This document shows, in pieces, positions 16,694 to 26,096 of a DNA stretch of 48,170 nt (position 1 is the stretch's first letter; the number at the start of each line of letters is the position of its first letter). The notes under the pieces were generated by a model. The model saw only the letters and a program-made list of their open reading frames with translations. It was not told where the DNA came from and made no database searches. This stretch comes from Antarctobacter heliothermus (GTDB lineage Bacteria; Pseudomonadota; Alphaproteobacteria; Rhodobacterales; Rhodobacteraceae). The position numbers were made by a program, and so were the translations under genes. The stretch is from contig NZ_FZON01000041.1 in the NCBI RefSeq assembly GCF_900188425.1, positions 1 to 48,170 on the forward strand. Direction: 5' to 3'.

Positions 16694-18778
16694 ATGCGAT
16701 GTATCCTTGTCCTGTTGGCGTCCTGCCTGATCCATGTTGCGGGCCTTGCGCAGGCCGAAACGCTGACCCGCGACGCCCTGGCAGAACGGGTTATTCCGCC
16801 GTTCATCCTGGGCGAGCAGGTGACCGACACCGGCGTCTGGACGCTGGAGAACGCGGGCGGCATCACCGCCGGATATGTCTTTGAAACCGAGCCATTGGCC
16901 CCCCTGCCCGGCTTTTCCGGCGCGGCGATCAACGTGCTGGTGATGCTGGACCTTGAGGGGCGGTTTCTGGATGTCCAACTGATCAGCCACAATGAACCGA
17001 TCTTTGTTTCCGGCCTTGGGCAGGCGGCATTCGAGGCGTTCTTTACCCAGTATCGGGGCCATTCCATCGCCGCGCCAATGGTGGTGGGCACGCCCTATGG
17101 CGACAGCGGCGGCACCGGTGCGCTGGTCTATCTGGACGGGGTGACCAAGGCGACCGCCAGCGTGCGGATCGCGCATGAATCAATTTTGGCGGCGACCCTG
17201 CAGGTGGCGCGGGAAAAGATGCGCGGCGTATCGACCAAACCGCCCGCCTTTCCCGATCCGGCGGTGGATGAGAGCCTGACATGGGACGATCTGGTGGCAC
17301 AGGGTCTGGCGACGCGCCTGCGGGTGAGCAACGCCCAGATCGAGGCCGAGTTTGCCGGAACGCTGTGGGAAGACGACGATCCGGCGGCAAAGGATGATCC
17401 GCAGGGTGCCTATCTGGATTTGTGGATTGTCGATCTTGGCCCGCCGTCGATTGCCCGGGCGGTGCTGGACGCCGCGTCATATGCCGAACTGGCCGAGTTC
17501 CTGACGATCTCGACCTTTGATGAGCCGATCCTGCTGATCGAGGCCGGGCGACACGGGTTGATCACCGAGGATTTCGTGCGCAACACCTCGCCCGATCTGC
17601 TGACCGCCGAACAGTTCGGCCTGCCGATAGCGCTGCGCGACAGCGACCTGCTGTTTGCCCTGCGCGACGACCTGCCAGAGGCGGTGCAGGACGGGGTGGC
17701 GATGATCCTGCGCACCGACCGGCGGCTGGGGTTTGACCCGACGGAGCCGTGGACCCTGCATGTAGAGGCGGTGCGCGCGCACGGCTCTTTCATGCCGCAG
17801 GTGGGCAGCGCCACCCTGTCATCGACGCAGGCCACCGACGCGCGGTTCTTTGCCCGCGCCGAGGCCCCGCGCGCCCTGCCCCCGTGGCGCGCGGCGCTGC
17901 GCGAGAGGCAAGCGGACCTGATTGTGCTGGGTCTTGGTCTGGCGGTGTTGTTGGCAGCGCTGTTCTGGCGGCAGTCGGCGCTGGCGGGGTTGCGGTATTT
18001 TACGCCGGTGCGGCTGGCTGTGCTGGCGGTCATGACCGGCTTTGTCGGCTGGTGGGGACAGGGGCAGCTGTCCATCGTGACGGTGATCGGGGTGATCCGC
18101 ACGGCGTGGGAGGGCGGCAGTTATGCCTTTTTGCTGTATGATCCGTTTTCGCTGTTGGTCTGGGGGGCGGCGATCCTGGGCTTTGTGCTGTGGGGGCGGG
18201 CGCTGTTTTGCGGCTGGCTGTGTCCGTTTGGGGCAATGCAGGAGTTTGCACACCACCTGGGCCGGTTGTTGCGCCTGCCGCAGGTGACGGTGTCTGCCCG
18301 CTGGGATGCGCGGTTGAAGCTGGTGAAATACGGGGTGCTGGCGGGGTTGGTGGCGCTGATCTTTGTCGCGCCCGGCGCGCTGGACAAGGCGGCAGAGGTG
18401 GAGCCGTTCAAGACCGCCGTCACCACGTTCTTTGTGCGGGAATGGTACTATGTCGCCTATGCGGTCGGCCTGCTGTTGCTCTCGGCGGTGCTGTTCAAGG
18501 GGTTCTGCCGCTACATCTGCCCGTTGGGGGCGCTGATGGCGCTGGGCGGGATGCTGCGCGGGCGCGACTGGATCGCGCGGCGGGTGGACTGCGGCAGTCC
18601 GTGCCAGTTGTGCGCGGTGCGGTGCAAATATCAGGCTATTCCCAAATCGGGCCCCAAACCGGGCAAGATCGACTATGCCGAGTGTTTCGGCTGTCTCGAT
18701 TGCGTGACGATCCACGACGACCCGGCGCAATGTGTGCCGCTGGTGTTGCAGGCCCGGCAAAAGAGGCGGGCGGCATGA
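16694..18778 (+). CDS. NosR/NirI-like FMN-binding and polyferredoxin membrane protein
   Basis: A 694-residue inner-membrane protein. The signal (MRCILVLLASCLIHVAGLAQ) precedes a periplasmic FMN-binding domain whose DGVTKATAS segment gives Thr154 as the likely covalent flavin site. About five or six membrane segments follow (residues 415-610), carrying two NapH/NosR-type Fe-S motifs, FCGWLCPFGAMQEF and GFCRYICPLGALMALGG. The tail has CGSPCQLCAVRC and CFGCLDC clusters for 4Fe-4S centres. NosR relays quinol electrons to periplasmic N2O reductase, but no nos genes are present here. The next gene is an ApbE flavin transferase, joined by ATGA. In this locus it may move electrons or mature the quinoprotein system. 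There is no Shine-Dalgarno sequence before the ATG. Confidence 0.88.
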   Translation: MRCILVLLASCLIHVAGLAQAETLTRDALAERVIPPFILGEQVTDTGVWTLENAGGITAGYVFETEPLAPLPGFSGAAINVLVMLDLEGRFLDVQLISHNEPIFVSGLGQAAFEAFFTQYRGHSIAAPMVVGTPYGDSGGTGALVYLDGVTKATASVRIAHESILAATLQVAREKMRGVSTKPPAFPDPAVDESLTWDDLVAQGLATRLRVSNAQIEAEFAGTLWEDDDPAAKDDPQGAYLDLWIVDLGPPSIARAVLDAASYAELAEFLTISTFDEPILLIEAGRHGLITEDFVRNTSPDLLTAEQFGLPIALRDSDLLFALRDDLPEAVQDGVAMILRTDRRLGFDPTEPWTLHVEAVRAHGSFMPQVGSATLSSTQATDARFFARAEAPRALPPWRAALRERQADLIVLGLGLAVLLAALFWRQSALAGLRYFTPVRLAVLAVMTGFVGWWGQGQLSIVTVIGVIRTAWEGGSYAFLLYDPFSLLVWGAAILGFVLWGRALFCGWLCPFGAMQEFAHHLGRLLRLPQVTVSARWDARLKLVKYGVLAGLVALIFVAPGALDKAAEVEPFKTAVTTFFVREWYYVAYAVGLLLLSAVLFKGFCRYICPLGALMALGGMLRGRDWIARRVDCGSPCQLCAVRCKYQAIPKSGPKPGKIDYAECFGCLDCVTIHDDPAQCVPLVLQARQKRRAA

Positions 18779-19659
18779 GGCGGCGCAGGTTCCTGACCCT
18801 TGCGGCGGCCTTTGCCGGTGCGCCGCGCATGGCGCAGGCTGGCACACAGCCCGCTATTTGGACCGGGCAGGCGATGGGGGCCGATGTGTCCCTCACCCTG
18901 TACGGGCCAGGGGATGAGACGGCGGCAATGCTGTCCGATCTGCCGGGGATGCTGGCGGGTTTTGAGGCACAGTTCAGCCTGTATGAGCCGCAGTCGGTGC
19001 TATCGCGGTTGAACCGGGTGGGTGCGGGGCAGGCAGGTCCAGAGTTTCACGCCTTGCTGGCGCAGTGCGATGCCGCGTGGCGGTTGACGGACGGGGTGTT
19101 CGATCCGACGGTGCAGCCGCTGTGGCGGGCGCTGGCGCTAGGCGCAGACCCTGCCCCCGCGCGCCGGGTGATCGGCTGGGACCGGGTGCGTCATGGATCC
19201 TTGGGACGGGTGACACTGGGTCCGGGGCAACAACTGACGCTGAACGGGATCGCGCAGGGCTTTGCCACGGAGCGCCTCGCCGCGACGCTCCGCGCGCGGG
19301 GGTTTGGCAAGGCGCTGATCAATATCGGGGAGCATCAGGCGATTGGCGGGCCGTTCCGTCTGGGCCTGTCCGATCCGCAACATGGTCTGTTCGCGAAGAC
19401 TCGTTTGAGGGACATGGCGGTGGCCACCTCCAGCCCCGGCGCGCTGCGCCTTGGCGAGCACGGTCATATCCTGTCCCCGGAGGGCCGCGCGCCGATCTGG
19501 TCGACGGTCAGCATCGAGGCGGAAAGCGCGACCTTGGCCGATGCGCTGTCGACGGCCGCCGTGTTCATGGACCTGCCACGGTTGCAGCGGCTGAAGCTGG
19601 AGGCCGGGCTGCGCCGGATCACGGGTATCGATGTCGCGGGCAATCTGCGGACGGTGTAG
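18775..19659 (+). CDS. apbE: FAD:protein FMN transferase (ApbE)
   Basis: A 294-residue periplasmic enzyme that attaches FMN to a Ser or Thr of target proteins. The N-terminus MRRRRFLTLAAAFAGAPRMAQA looks like a Tat signal. The FAD/metal-binding LNGIAQGFATERLAATL replaces the commoner GGIAKGYA form, followed by ALINIGEHQAIGG, VATSSPGALRLGEHGHILSP and LADALSTAAVFM, the usual metal and flavin contacts. It overlaps the NosR-like gene by ATGA, so that protein, with its Thr154 site, is the obvious substrate. It is a little shorter than typical ApbE, with no sign of truncation. Confidence 0.9.
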   Translation: MRRRRFLTLAAAFAGAPRMAQAGTQPAIWTGQAMGADVSLTLYGPGDETAAMLSDLPGMLAGFEAQFSLYEPQSVLSRLNRVGAGQAGPEFHALLAQCDAAWRLTDGVFDPTVQPLWRALALGADPAPARRVIGWDRVRHGSLGRVTLGPGQQLTLNGIAQGFATERLAATLRARGFGKALINIGEHQAIGGPFRLGLSDPQHGLFAKTRLRDMAVATSSPGALRLGEHGHILSPEGRAPIWSTVSIEAESATLADALSTAAVFMDLPRLQRLKLEAGLRRITGIDVAGNLRTV

Positions 19660-19770
19660 GGGACCCAACTTGGCCGTTCATGGCAGAGGCGATGTGCGAA
19701 ACCGTGAGATGGTCCGGGCTTTTGCGTATTTGTCCTGACCTTTGACGTTACCAAGGTTCGAAAGGGGACA

Positions 19771-19785
19771 GGGGGCGCTGCCCCC
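19771..19785. repeat. GC-rich hairpin between apbE and coxM
   Basis: GGGGGC, loop GCT, then GCCCCC is a perfect 6-bp stem in the 250-base gap between the converging apbE and cox genes. No T-run follows directly. This gap also holds repeat copy 2 and the coxM hairpin, and no gene. Confidence 0.5.
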
Positions 19786-19803
19786 GCTCCTTTGGAGCCC
19801 CCC

Positions 19804-19827
19804 GGGATATTTTTGGCCAGAAGAAAT
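19804..19827 (+). repeat. Copy 2 of the GGGTATTTTTG...AGAAG repeat
   Basis: It reads GGGATATTTTTGGCC and continues AGAAGAAATAG, matching copy 1 near 12609 and the inverted copy 3 at 27267. It lies in the apbE-coxM intergenic gap. Confidence 0.5.
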
Positions 19828-19841
19828 AGGGGGATACGCAG

Positions 19842-19868
19842 AGACCCCCAGCGGTAGGCCGGGGGTCT
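19842..19868 (-). terminator. Hairpin after coxM
   Basis: Perfect 8-bp arms AGACCCCC and GGGGGTCT enclose an 11-base loop, 44 bases past the coxM stop. It is positioned to end the pedF-to-coxM transcript, though the T-run is poor. Confidence 0.5.
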
Positions 19869-19911
19869 GAAAGGTCATGCACAGGCGGTTCAGCCTGCGG
19901 CGGCTGGCGGT

Positions 19912-20703
19912 TCAGCCTGCTGCGGCGACCGCGCGTTTGGTCATCACGCCGACAAGATGGGCGCGGTAGGCGCCGGTGCCATGCAGATCAGAGATCATGT
20001 CGTCACCGGACAGCGACAGACCGGCCACCGCGTCGGGCGAGAAGTTGGACGACAGCGCCGCCTCTGCCTCTGTCCAGCGGAAGACGCCGTTTTCCGAGGC
20101 GCCGGTGACTGCGACGCGCACGCCGTCGGCGTATTTTGCCACGTAGACAGCCGTCAGTGCAAAGCGCGAGGCGGGCTGTTCGAACTTGGCGTAGCCAGCC
20201 GCCTCGGGGACCGGGAAACGGACCGAAGTGATGATTTCACCCTCTTCCAGCGCCGTGGTGAACATGCCCTGGAAATAATCGTCCGCCGCGATCTCACGCG
20301 TGTTGGTCACGATGGTCGCGCCGGAACCCAGCGCTGCCGCCGGGTAGCAGGCCGAGGGGTCGTTGTTGGCAAGGCTGCCGCCGATGGTGCCGCGATTGCG
20401 GACCGCCGGGTCACCGATGCCGCCCGCCAGTTTCGCCAGAGCGGGGTAGATCGAGGCCGCCTCTGCCGCAACGGTGGCGTGGGTGGTGCCGCCGCCGATG
20501 GCAAGGTCGCCGCTGTCCTCACGGCAGACACCCTGCATTTCGGCGATGCCTGTCAGGCTGACCAGAACCGAAGGGCTGGCGAGGCGCTGTTTCAGCGTCG
20601 GGATCAAAGTCTGCCCGCCGGAAAGCGCCTGCGCCTCTTCCTGACCCAGAGCCGAGACCGCATCGGCCACGCTGGTGGGTCGGACCATGTCGAATGAATA
20701 CAT
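19912..20703 (-). CDS. coxM: Form II Cox-type FAD-binding medium subunit
   Basis: A 263-residue cytoplasmic FAD subunit of a xanthine-oxidase-family molybdenum hydroxylase. The flavin-binding loops are LSGGQTLIP (commonly AGGQSL) and RNRGTIGGSLANNDPSACYP. The C-terminal CO dehydrogenase flavoprotein domain starts near residue 165. It passes electrons from the 2Fe-2S subunit to an external acceptor. It is the last gene of the coxG-S-L-M series, with a good AGGAGG site (AACAGGAGGATATAAG before the ATG). Whether the whole enzyme oxidises CO is doubtful; see the large subunit. Confidence 0.92.
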   Translation of the reverse strand: MYSFDMVRPTSVADAVSALGQEEAQALSGGQTLIPTLKQRLASPSVLVSLTGIAEMQGVCREDSGDLAIGGGTTHATVAAEAASIYPALAKLAGGIGDPAVRNRGTIGGSLANNDPSACYPAAALGSGATIVTNTREIAADDYFQGMFTTALEEGEIITSVRFPVPEAAGYAKFEQPASRFALTAVYVAKYADGVRVAVTGASENGVFRWTEAEAALSSNFSPDAVAGLSLSGDDMISDLHGTGAYRAHLVGVMTKRAVAAAG

Positions 20704-20759
20704 CTTATATCCTCCTGTTGCGTCCCCCGGCCCGTCATCATGCAGGCCGGGGGAGGGGA

Positions 20760-23129
20760 TTATCCGTTGATCGCTGCCCAGACCCGCGCAGGCGAGACCG
20801 GCATGTCGATATGAGCCACGTTATGACCACCCGAATTCAGCGCGTCGAGCACTGCGTTCACAACCGTCGGGGGCGACCCGATGGCACCGGCCTCACCGCA
20901 GCCCTTCACACCCAGCGGGTTGTGGGTGCACGGCGTCTGGCAAGAGTGGTCCACCTGATACTGCGACATGTGCGGCAGATCATCGGCGCGCGGCATGGCG
21001 TAGTCCATGTAGGACGCGCTGAGCAGCTGGCCGTTTTCATCGTAGGAGCAGTTTTCCAACAGCGCCTGACCAATGCCCTGAGCGATGCCGCCATGGACCT
21101 GGCCCTCAACGATCATCGGGTTGATGACGTTGCCGAAATCATCCGCTGACACGAATTTTTCAATCGTGACCTTGCCGGTTTCCGGGTCAACCTCGACCTC
21201 GCAGGCATAGGCGCCTGCGGGGTAGGTGAAGTTGGACGGATCGTAAAAGGCGGTTTCCTCAAGGCCCGGCTCGATATCCTCAAGCGGGTAGTTGTGCGGC
21301 ACATAGGCGGCGAGGGTCACATCGCCCCAGGCCACGGATTTATCCGTACCGGCAACCGAGAACTGACCGTCTTTCAGTTCGATATCCGCCTCGGACGCCT
21401 CCAGCAGGTGACCGGCGATCTTTTTGGCCTTGTTGATGATCTTTTCAGTCGCCCGCACCATGGCCGAGCCGCAAACCGCCAGTGAACGTGAGCCATAAGT
21501 GCCCATACCGAAGGGGATCTTGGAGGTGTCGCCATGCACGATGTCGATCATCGATTCGTCGATGCCCAGCATTTCCGCAACAACCTGCGGGAACACCGTT
21601 TCGTGGCCCTGACCGTGGCTGTGAGCGCCGACCATGACACTGATCGAGCCGGTGGCATTCACCCGCACGGTGGCGGCGTCATACAGACCGGCGCGTGCAC
21701 CCAACTGACCCACAAGGTTCGACGGCGCGATGCCGCAAGCCTCGATGAAACAGTTCACACCCAGACCGCGCAACATGCCCCGTGCCTCGGACTCTGCCCG
21801 GCGGGCGGGGAAGCCTGCGATGTCGATCAGCTCTTCCATCTTGTCCATGGTGGCGACGTAGTCGCCAGTGTCATAGACCACGGCAACGGGCGTCTCATAG
21901 GGGAATTCAGAGATGAAGTTCTGACGGCGCAGCGCGATCGGGTCGACGCCCAGTTCGCGCGCCGCCTGATCAATGACCCTCTCCAGCTGAAAGGTCGCCT
22001 CGGGGCGGCCAGCGCCACGATAGGCGTCCACGGGCACCGTGTTGGTGAACACCGCCTTGACGTTCACCTGCACTGCGGGCGTGCGGTAGTTGCCCGCCAT
22101 CAGCGTGCCGTGCAGCCATGTCGGCACCGAGGTGGAGAAGGTCGACAGATAGGCCCCCATGTTGGCATGGGTGTTGGTGCGCACAGCGGTAAAGTTGTTG
22201 TCCGCGTCCAGCGCCAGTTCGATCTTGGTCACATGGTCCCGGCCATGGGCGTCCGACATGAACGCCTCGGACCGCGACGAGGTCCATTTCACGGCGCGGT
22301 TGATCTGACGCGAGGCGAAGGTGCAGAACGCCTCTTCGGCGTAGTGAAAGATCTTGGTGCCGAAGCCGCCGCCCACATCGGGGGCCACGACGCGCAGTTT
22401 ATGCTCGGGGATGCCAAGGACAAAAGCGCCCATCAGCAGCCGGATCACATGCGGGTTCTGCGAGGTGGTGTACAGCGTGCTTTCGTCATTGGCGCGGCTG
22501 TAGTCGCCGACCGCAACGCGCGGCTCCATCGGGTTGGCCACCAGGCGGTTGTTCACCAGTTCCAGCGTGGTCACATGCGCCGCGGCGGCAAAGGCCTTGT
22601 CGGTGGTTTCCGTGTCAGTGCCGAACTGCCAGTCATAGCAGAGGTTGTCTGCCAGATCGTCATGCACCAAGGGGCTGTCCGCCTGCAAGGCGCGCGGCAT
22701 GTCGACAACGGCGGGCAGTTCCTCGATGTCCAGTTCGATCGCCTCGGCGGCATCGCGCGCCTGTTCCAGCGAGTCGGCCACAATGGCGGCCACCGGGTCA
22801 CCAACATGGCGCACCTTGCCGATGGCCAGAACCGGGTGGGCCGGTTCCTTCATCGCGGCACCGTTCTTGTCGGTGATTTCCCAGCCGCAGGGCAAACCGC
22901 CGACGCCCTCAAAATCCGCGCCGGTGAAGATGCGCACAACGCCGGGCATGTCAGCGGCGGCCGAGGTGTCGATCTTGTTGATCTTGCCGTGCGCCATGTC
23001 GGAGCGCAGGAAATACACATAGGCTTGGCCGTGTACGTTGATGTCGTCGGTATAATTACCGGCACCAGTCAGAAAGCGAACGTCTTCGCGCCGCTTCGGG
23101 CTTGCGCCAATGCCATGATCTTTGGGCAT
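20760..23129 (-). CDS. coxL: Form II Cox-type molybdenum hydroxylase large subunit
   Basis: A 789-residue cytoplasmic catalytic subunit carrying the molybdopterin cytosine dinucleotide cofactor. The active-site loop is AYRGAGR (residues 369-375), the form II signature. True CO dehydrogenases (form I) have AYXCSFR with a Cys that binds Cu; that Cys is absent. The catalytic Glu is in [15 protein letters not shown], and the cofactor loops [12 protein letters not shown] and [13 protein letters not shown] are intact. Length is typical. Form II enzymes are not proven CO oxidisers, and the shared operon with pedF and a moxJ-like gene suggests an aldehyde or related product of alcohol oxidation as substrate. 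The start has a GGGAGGAG site. Confidence 0.93.
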   Translation of the reverse strand: MPKDHGIGASPKRREDVRFLTGAGNYTDDINVHGQAYVYFLRSDMAHGKINKIDTSAAADMPGVVRIFTGADFEGVGGLPCGWEITDKNGAAMKEPAHPVLAIGKVRHVGDPVAAIVADSLEQARDAAEAIELDIEELPAVVDMPRALQADSPLVHDDLADNLCYDWQFGTDTETTDKAFAAAAHVTTLELVNNRLVANPMEPRVAVGDYSRANDESTLYTTSQNPHVIRLLMGAFVLGIPEHKLRVVAPDVGGGFGTKIFHYAEEAFCTFASRQINRAVKWTSSRSEAFMSDAHGRDHVTKIELALDADNNFTAVRTNTHANMGAYLSTFSTSVPTWLHGTLMAGNYRTPAVQVNVKAVFTNTVPVDAYRGAGRPEATFQLERVIDQAARELGVDPIALRRQNFISEFPYETPVAVVYDTGDYVATMDKMEELIDIAGFPARRAESEARGMLRGLGVNCFIEACGIAPSNLVGQLGARAGLYDAATVRVNATGSISVMVGAHSHGQGHETVFPQVVAEMLGIDESMIDIVHGDTSKIPFGMGTYGSRSLAVCGSAMVRATEKIINKAKKIAGHLLEASEADIELKDGQFSVAGTDKSVAWGDVTLAAYVPHNYPLEDIEPGLEETAFYDPSNFTYPAGAYACEVEVDPETGKVTIEKFVSADDFGNVINPMIVEGQVHGGIAQGIGQALLENCSYDENGQLLSASYMDYAMPRADDLPHMSQYQVDHSCQTPCTHNPLGVKGCGEAGAIGSPPTVVNAVLDALNSGGHNVAHIDMPVSPARVWAAING

Positions 23130-23150
23130 GGGGTCTCCTCCCTAAAGTCG

Positions 23151-23167
23151 GTGGGTTTAAAACCCAC
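23151..23167. repeat. Palindromic element in the coxS-coxL gap
   Basis: GTGGGTTT-A-AAACCCAC is a perfect 8-bp-arm palindrome, flanked by CCTACGG. It lies between coxS and coxL, where it can form a hairpin in the mRNA and could adjust the level of the two subunits. Strings like this are scattered in many proteobacterial genomes. Confidence 0.6.
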
Positions 23168-23214
23168 CCTACGGAAATGTCGTGGGCAGACCCTGCGTCC
23201 GCCCGCGTATCAGA

Positions 23215-23700
<486 letters not shown>

Positions 23701-23750
23701 TGCTATCCTCCCTGGATAAATCTTGTCTGGGTCTATGAATCTTGCCGGTT

Positions 23751-24278
23751 TCAGCCCTTTACGAGGCGTTTGAACCAGCCTTTCTTGTGGTTTTCGTCGC
23801 CATCCGGCGCGGCGGCGAGCTCTTCGCCTTCGGCAGGGGCCTCCAGCGCGTTCTGGAAATTGGTAAAGAACTGGTCAGCCATCTTCTTGGCAAAGCCGTC
23901 GATGATGCGGCTGCCCAATTGCGCCAGCTTGCCGCCGACCTTGGCCTCGACGTCATAGGTCAGCAGGGTGCCGCCGTTCTCGGTTTCCTCAAGATCGACC
24001 TTTGCACCGCCCTTGGCAAAACCGGCGGCACCGCCCTTGCCCTCGCCCGACAGCGTCACCGAATTGGGCGCATCCATCGCGGACATGGTCACCTGACCCT
24101 TGAAGGTCGCCTTTACCGGACCGACCTTTTGCACCACCGTGGCCTCAAAGCCCTCTTCGGCAGAGCCGGTCATCTCGGTACACCCCGGCACGCAGGATTT
24201 GAGCACCTCGGGGTCGAGAATCGCCGCCCAGACGACGTCGCGGGGGGCCGCGATCTCGCGGCTGTCATTCATTTGCAT
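23751..24278 (-). CDS. coxG: CoxG-like SRPBCC protein
   Basis: A 175-residue protein of the CO dehydrogenase subunit G family, an SRPBCC fold that in Oligotropha anchors the enzyme at the membrane. Family segments are [61 protein letters not shown] and a basic C-terminal tail [11 protein letters not shown]. Start 24278 has GAGGG about 7 bases upstream; the next in-frame ATG at 24272 is also possible. It precedes coxS directly. Here it may bring the molybdenum enzyme to the membrane near the respiratory chain. Confidence 0.88.
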   Translation of the reverse strand: MQMNDSREIAAPRDVVWAAILDPEVLKSCVPGCTEMTGSAEEGFEATVVQKVGPVKATFKGQVTMSAMDAPNSVTLSGEGKGGAAGFAKGGAKVDLEETENGGTLLTYDVEAKVGGKLAQLGSRIIDGFAKKMADQFFTNFQNALEAPAEGEELAAAPDGDENHKKGWFKRLVKG

Positions 24279-24345
24279 CTCTGAACCCTCTTCGTTCTGC
24301 GGGACACCAGGCGGCAACCCCGTTCCTGTTCATCGCCCGGCATAC

Positions 24346-25251
24346 TCAACGCTCAGGCGGTGTGAAACTCAACCCGTAGCTTTCGAAAATCGCCGCGATA
24401 CGGCCATCGGAAAGCGCGGCATAAATCGCGTCGTCCACGGCATAGGCCAGCGGACGGTAGCGAAAATTGATCCCCAGCCCAATGGTCCAGTTGCCAACCG
24501 CAAACCCCGGCAACGGCGGCTGATGGACGGCCAGATCATCGGTCAGGCCATACTCCAGCTGCGCCTTTGGCCCCATGGCGGCCTTGACCTCACCCGCCGC
24601 CAACGCCGCCATGACCTGCGTCATGTCACGAAAGCGCCGGATGTTGGCCTTGAGCTGCCCACCGGCCAGCGAGGTCAGGTAGAAATCTGCAATCGAATCG
24701 TTCTCGACCGCAACCGTATCGAACCGAAAATAGGCCGGCACCGGCTTTTCATCCGGGTAGACCGCCTTGTTGTAGGCAATGGCGATCCCCTCTGTCTGGT
24801 ACTGGCCGGTAAAGACAACCTGCTCAACCCGGCAGGTAAACGCACTGTCATAGGGCACACGCAGCATCACGTTCGACACCGCGCCACCCACAACCGGCCC
24901 CTGCCACAGGGTGTTGCGCAGATCGGCGTCCAGATTCTCCCCCGCCGCAACCAGCTTGAACCGGGGTGCCACGCCGAGATCCTCGGCGATCAGCTTGCCG
25001 ATCTCGATGTCGACGCCGCGCGGCTTGCCGCCCTCCTCAAAGGAATAGGGTGGATAGTCGGCATAGACCGCAAACTCGATCCAGCCCCGGTCCAGAATGA
25101 CATCCAGTTCCTGACCCACGATGTCACGGCTGGCATTTTGCGGCTTGGGTTGCGGCACCCAGTCTTCGCAGCGCGCAGTCGCCGTGGTCGCCAGCCCCGC
25201 CAACAGGCCCAGCGTCAAGACAACGGAACGAAAAGCGCGCGCTGCGATCAT
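24346..25251 (-). CDS. Quinoprotein-associated periplasmic binding protein (MoxJ/XoxJ-like)
   Basis: A 301-residue exported protein of the solute-binding-protein fold, in the MoxJ-related family found beside PQQ dehydrogenases. The signal ends near ATTATA. Family blocks include ILDRGWIEFAVYADYPPYSFEEGGKPRGVDIEIGKLIAEDLG, split over residues 50-95, and the tail FESYGLSFTPPER. No ABC ATPase or permease is nearby. XoxJ proteins are thought to help activate or assemble the dehydrogenase rather than to feed a transporter. ATG 25251 begins two bases after the pedF stop, so the two are coupled. A TTG at 25257 is an unlikely start. Confidence 0.87.
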   Translation of the reverse strand: MIAARAFRSVVLTLGLLAGLATTATARCEDWVPQPKPQNASRDIVGQELDVILDRGWIEFAVYADYPPYSFEEGGKPRGVDIEIGKLIAEDLGVAPRFKLVAAGENLDADLRNTLWQGPVVGGAVSNVMLRVPYDSAFTCRVEQVVFTGQYQTEGIAIAYNKAVYPDEKPVPAYFRFDTVAVENDSIADFYLTSLAGGQLKANIRRFRDMTQVMAALAAGEVKAAMGPKAQLEYGLTDDLAVHQPPLPGFAVGNWTIGLGINFRYRPLAYAVDDAIYAALSDGRIAAIFESYGLSFTPPER

Positions 25252-25253
25252 GG

Positions 25254-25937
25254 TCAATGCGCCGCCGACAGGCCGATGGTCAGCGCCTCGGCCGCCTTGC
25301 GATAACCGTCAACGGTGCCGTCCAGCACACCCACGGCGCGCGAGGCGGCGCTGTCGGCAACAGGTGCGCCGCTCAGCGTCTCGATGCTGTCGGCAAATTC
25401 GGTCAACTTGGCGGTCATGCCGTCGGGATCGGCGCCCTCGGGGTTTTCCGCCCAGGCCGCCAACTGATCGCGCAGCACTTTGAGTTCGGGTGTCAGCTCG
25501 GCCATCTGCTCATCGTCCGGGCGCGCCTCGACGTAGGTGCGGATCGCCCAGGCGGCCTTTTGACCCAGAAGTTCGCCAAAGGCCGGCATCTTGGTCACGC
25601 CGTTCTGGGTATAGCCGGTGCGGAACCGCTCCATGAACCATTCATCGCCGTATTCCTCGGCCTCAAGAAACCGCAGGTCAGGCGCCAGCCCGCCCGAGAT
25701 CACCTCAAGCCCGTGACAGCGGGCGCAGTTCTGGTTGTAACCAGAGGCACCGATCTCGATCGCGGCCTGATAGACCTCTGGATCCATGGCGCGATACGGG
25801 TTCTCGATCAGCCATTCCTCGCCCACGTCCGGCAGCGCGTCCGTGTTGACAGGCTGCGGGGCAACATCCCCGTGCGACAGGGCCATGGTGGCCCCCATGA
25901 TCAGCGACAGGGTCAGGGCGGTTGACTTGCGGGTCAT
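25254..25937 (-). CDS. pedF: Cytochrome c-550, PedF-like
   Basis: A 227-residue periplasmic class I cytochrome c of the PedF type, the usual electron acceptor for ethanol-type quinoprotein dehydrogenases. After a signal (MTRKSTALTLSLIMGATMALS) comes the family opening SHGDVAPQPVNTDALPDVGEEW, cut at the GEEW-NPYR segment. Haem attaches at Cys71, Cys74 and His75 (CARCH), with Met117 in TKMPAFG as sixth ligand. The second half is helical and charged. The start at 25937 has a GAGGAGG site. It heads the run pedF-moxJ-like-coxG-S-L-M and is divergent from the binding-protein gene. Confidence 0.9.
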   Translation of the reverse strand: MTRKSTALTLSLIMGATMALSHGDVAPQPVNTDALPDVGEEWLIENPYRAMDPEVYQAAIEIGASGYNQNCARCHGLEVISGGLAPDLRFLEAEEYGDEWFMERFRTGYTQNGVTKMPAFGELLGQKAAWAIRTYVEARPDDEQMAELTPELKVLRDQLAAWAENPEGADPDGMTAKLTEFADSIETLSGAPVADSAASRAVGVLDGTVDGYRKAAEALTIGLSAAH

Positions 25938-25995
25938 GAAACTTCTCCTCCTCGGTGCGGGTGACACGTTGATAAGAGCGCCGCCCGCACCGGGG

Positions 25996-26014
25996 CTATT
26001 GGACCTAAGTCCAA
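25996..26014 (-). promoter_or_regulatory. Dyad box 2, pedF promoter
   Basis: On the minus strand it reads TTGGACTTAGGTCCAATAG. TTGGAC and GTCCAA are perfect arms around a 4-base spacer. A -10-like TCTTAT at 25972-25977 (minus strand) places the box centre about 41 bases upstream of the predicted start. Confidence 0.7.
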
Positions 26015-26028
26015 ATGCCTGCGGAACC

Positions 26029-26045
26029 ACGACCAAGGTCCTATT
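26029..26045 (+). promoter_or_regulatory. Dyad box 3, promoter of the binding-protein operon
   Basis: ACGACCAAGGTCCTATT, core GACC-AA-GGTC. A -10-like TATCTT at 26066-26071 puts its centre about 41 bases upstream of the predicted start, a common place for activators that touch sigma. It faces the opposite way from box 2 in the same gap. Confidence 0.7.
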
Positions 26046-26096
26046 CCGCGCATACGGCGCGTGCCTATCTTGACCTCATTGGGAGGAATTTCACAC

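Noticed and set aside
16694-18778. True NosR of a denitrification operon
   Set aside because: No nosZ, nosD, nosF or nosY is in the window, and the gene is embedded in the quinoprotein locus.
20760-23129. Calling the Cox enzyme a true CO dehydrogenase
   Set aside because: The form I Cys-containing active-site loop is absent; AYRGAGR is form II, whose CO activity is not established.
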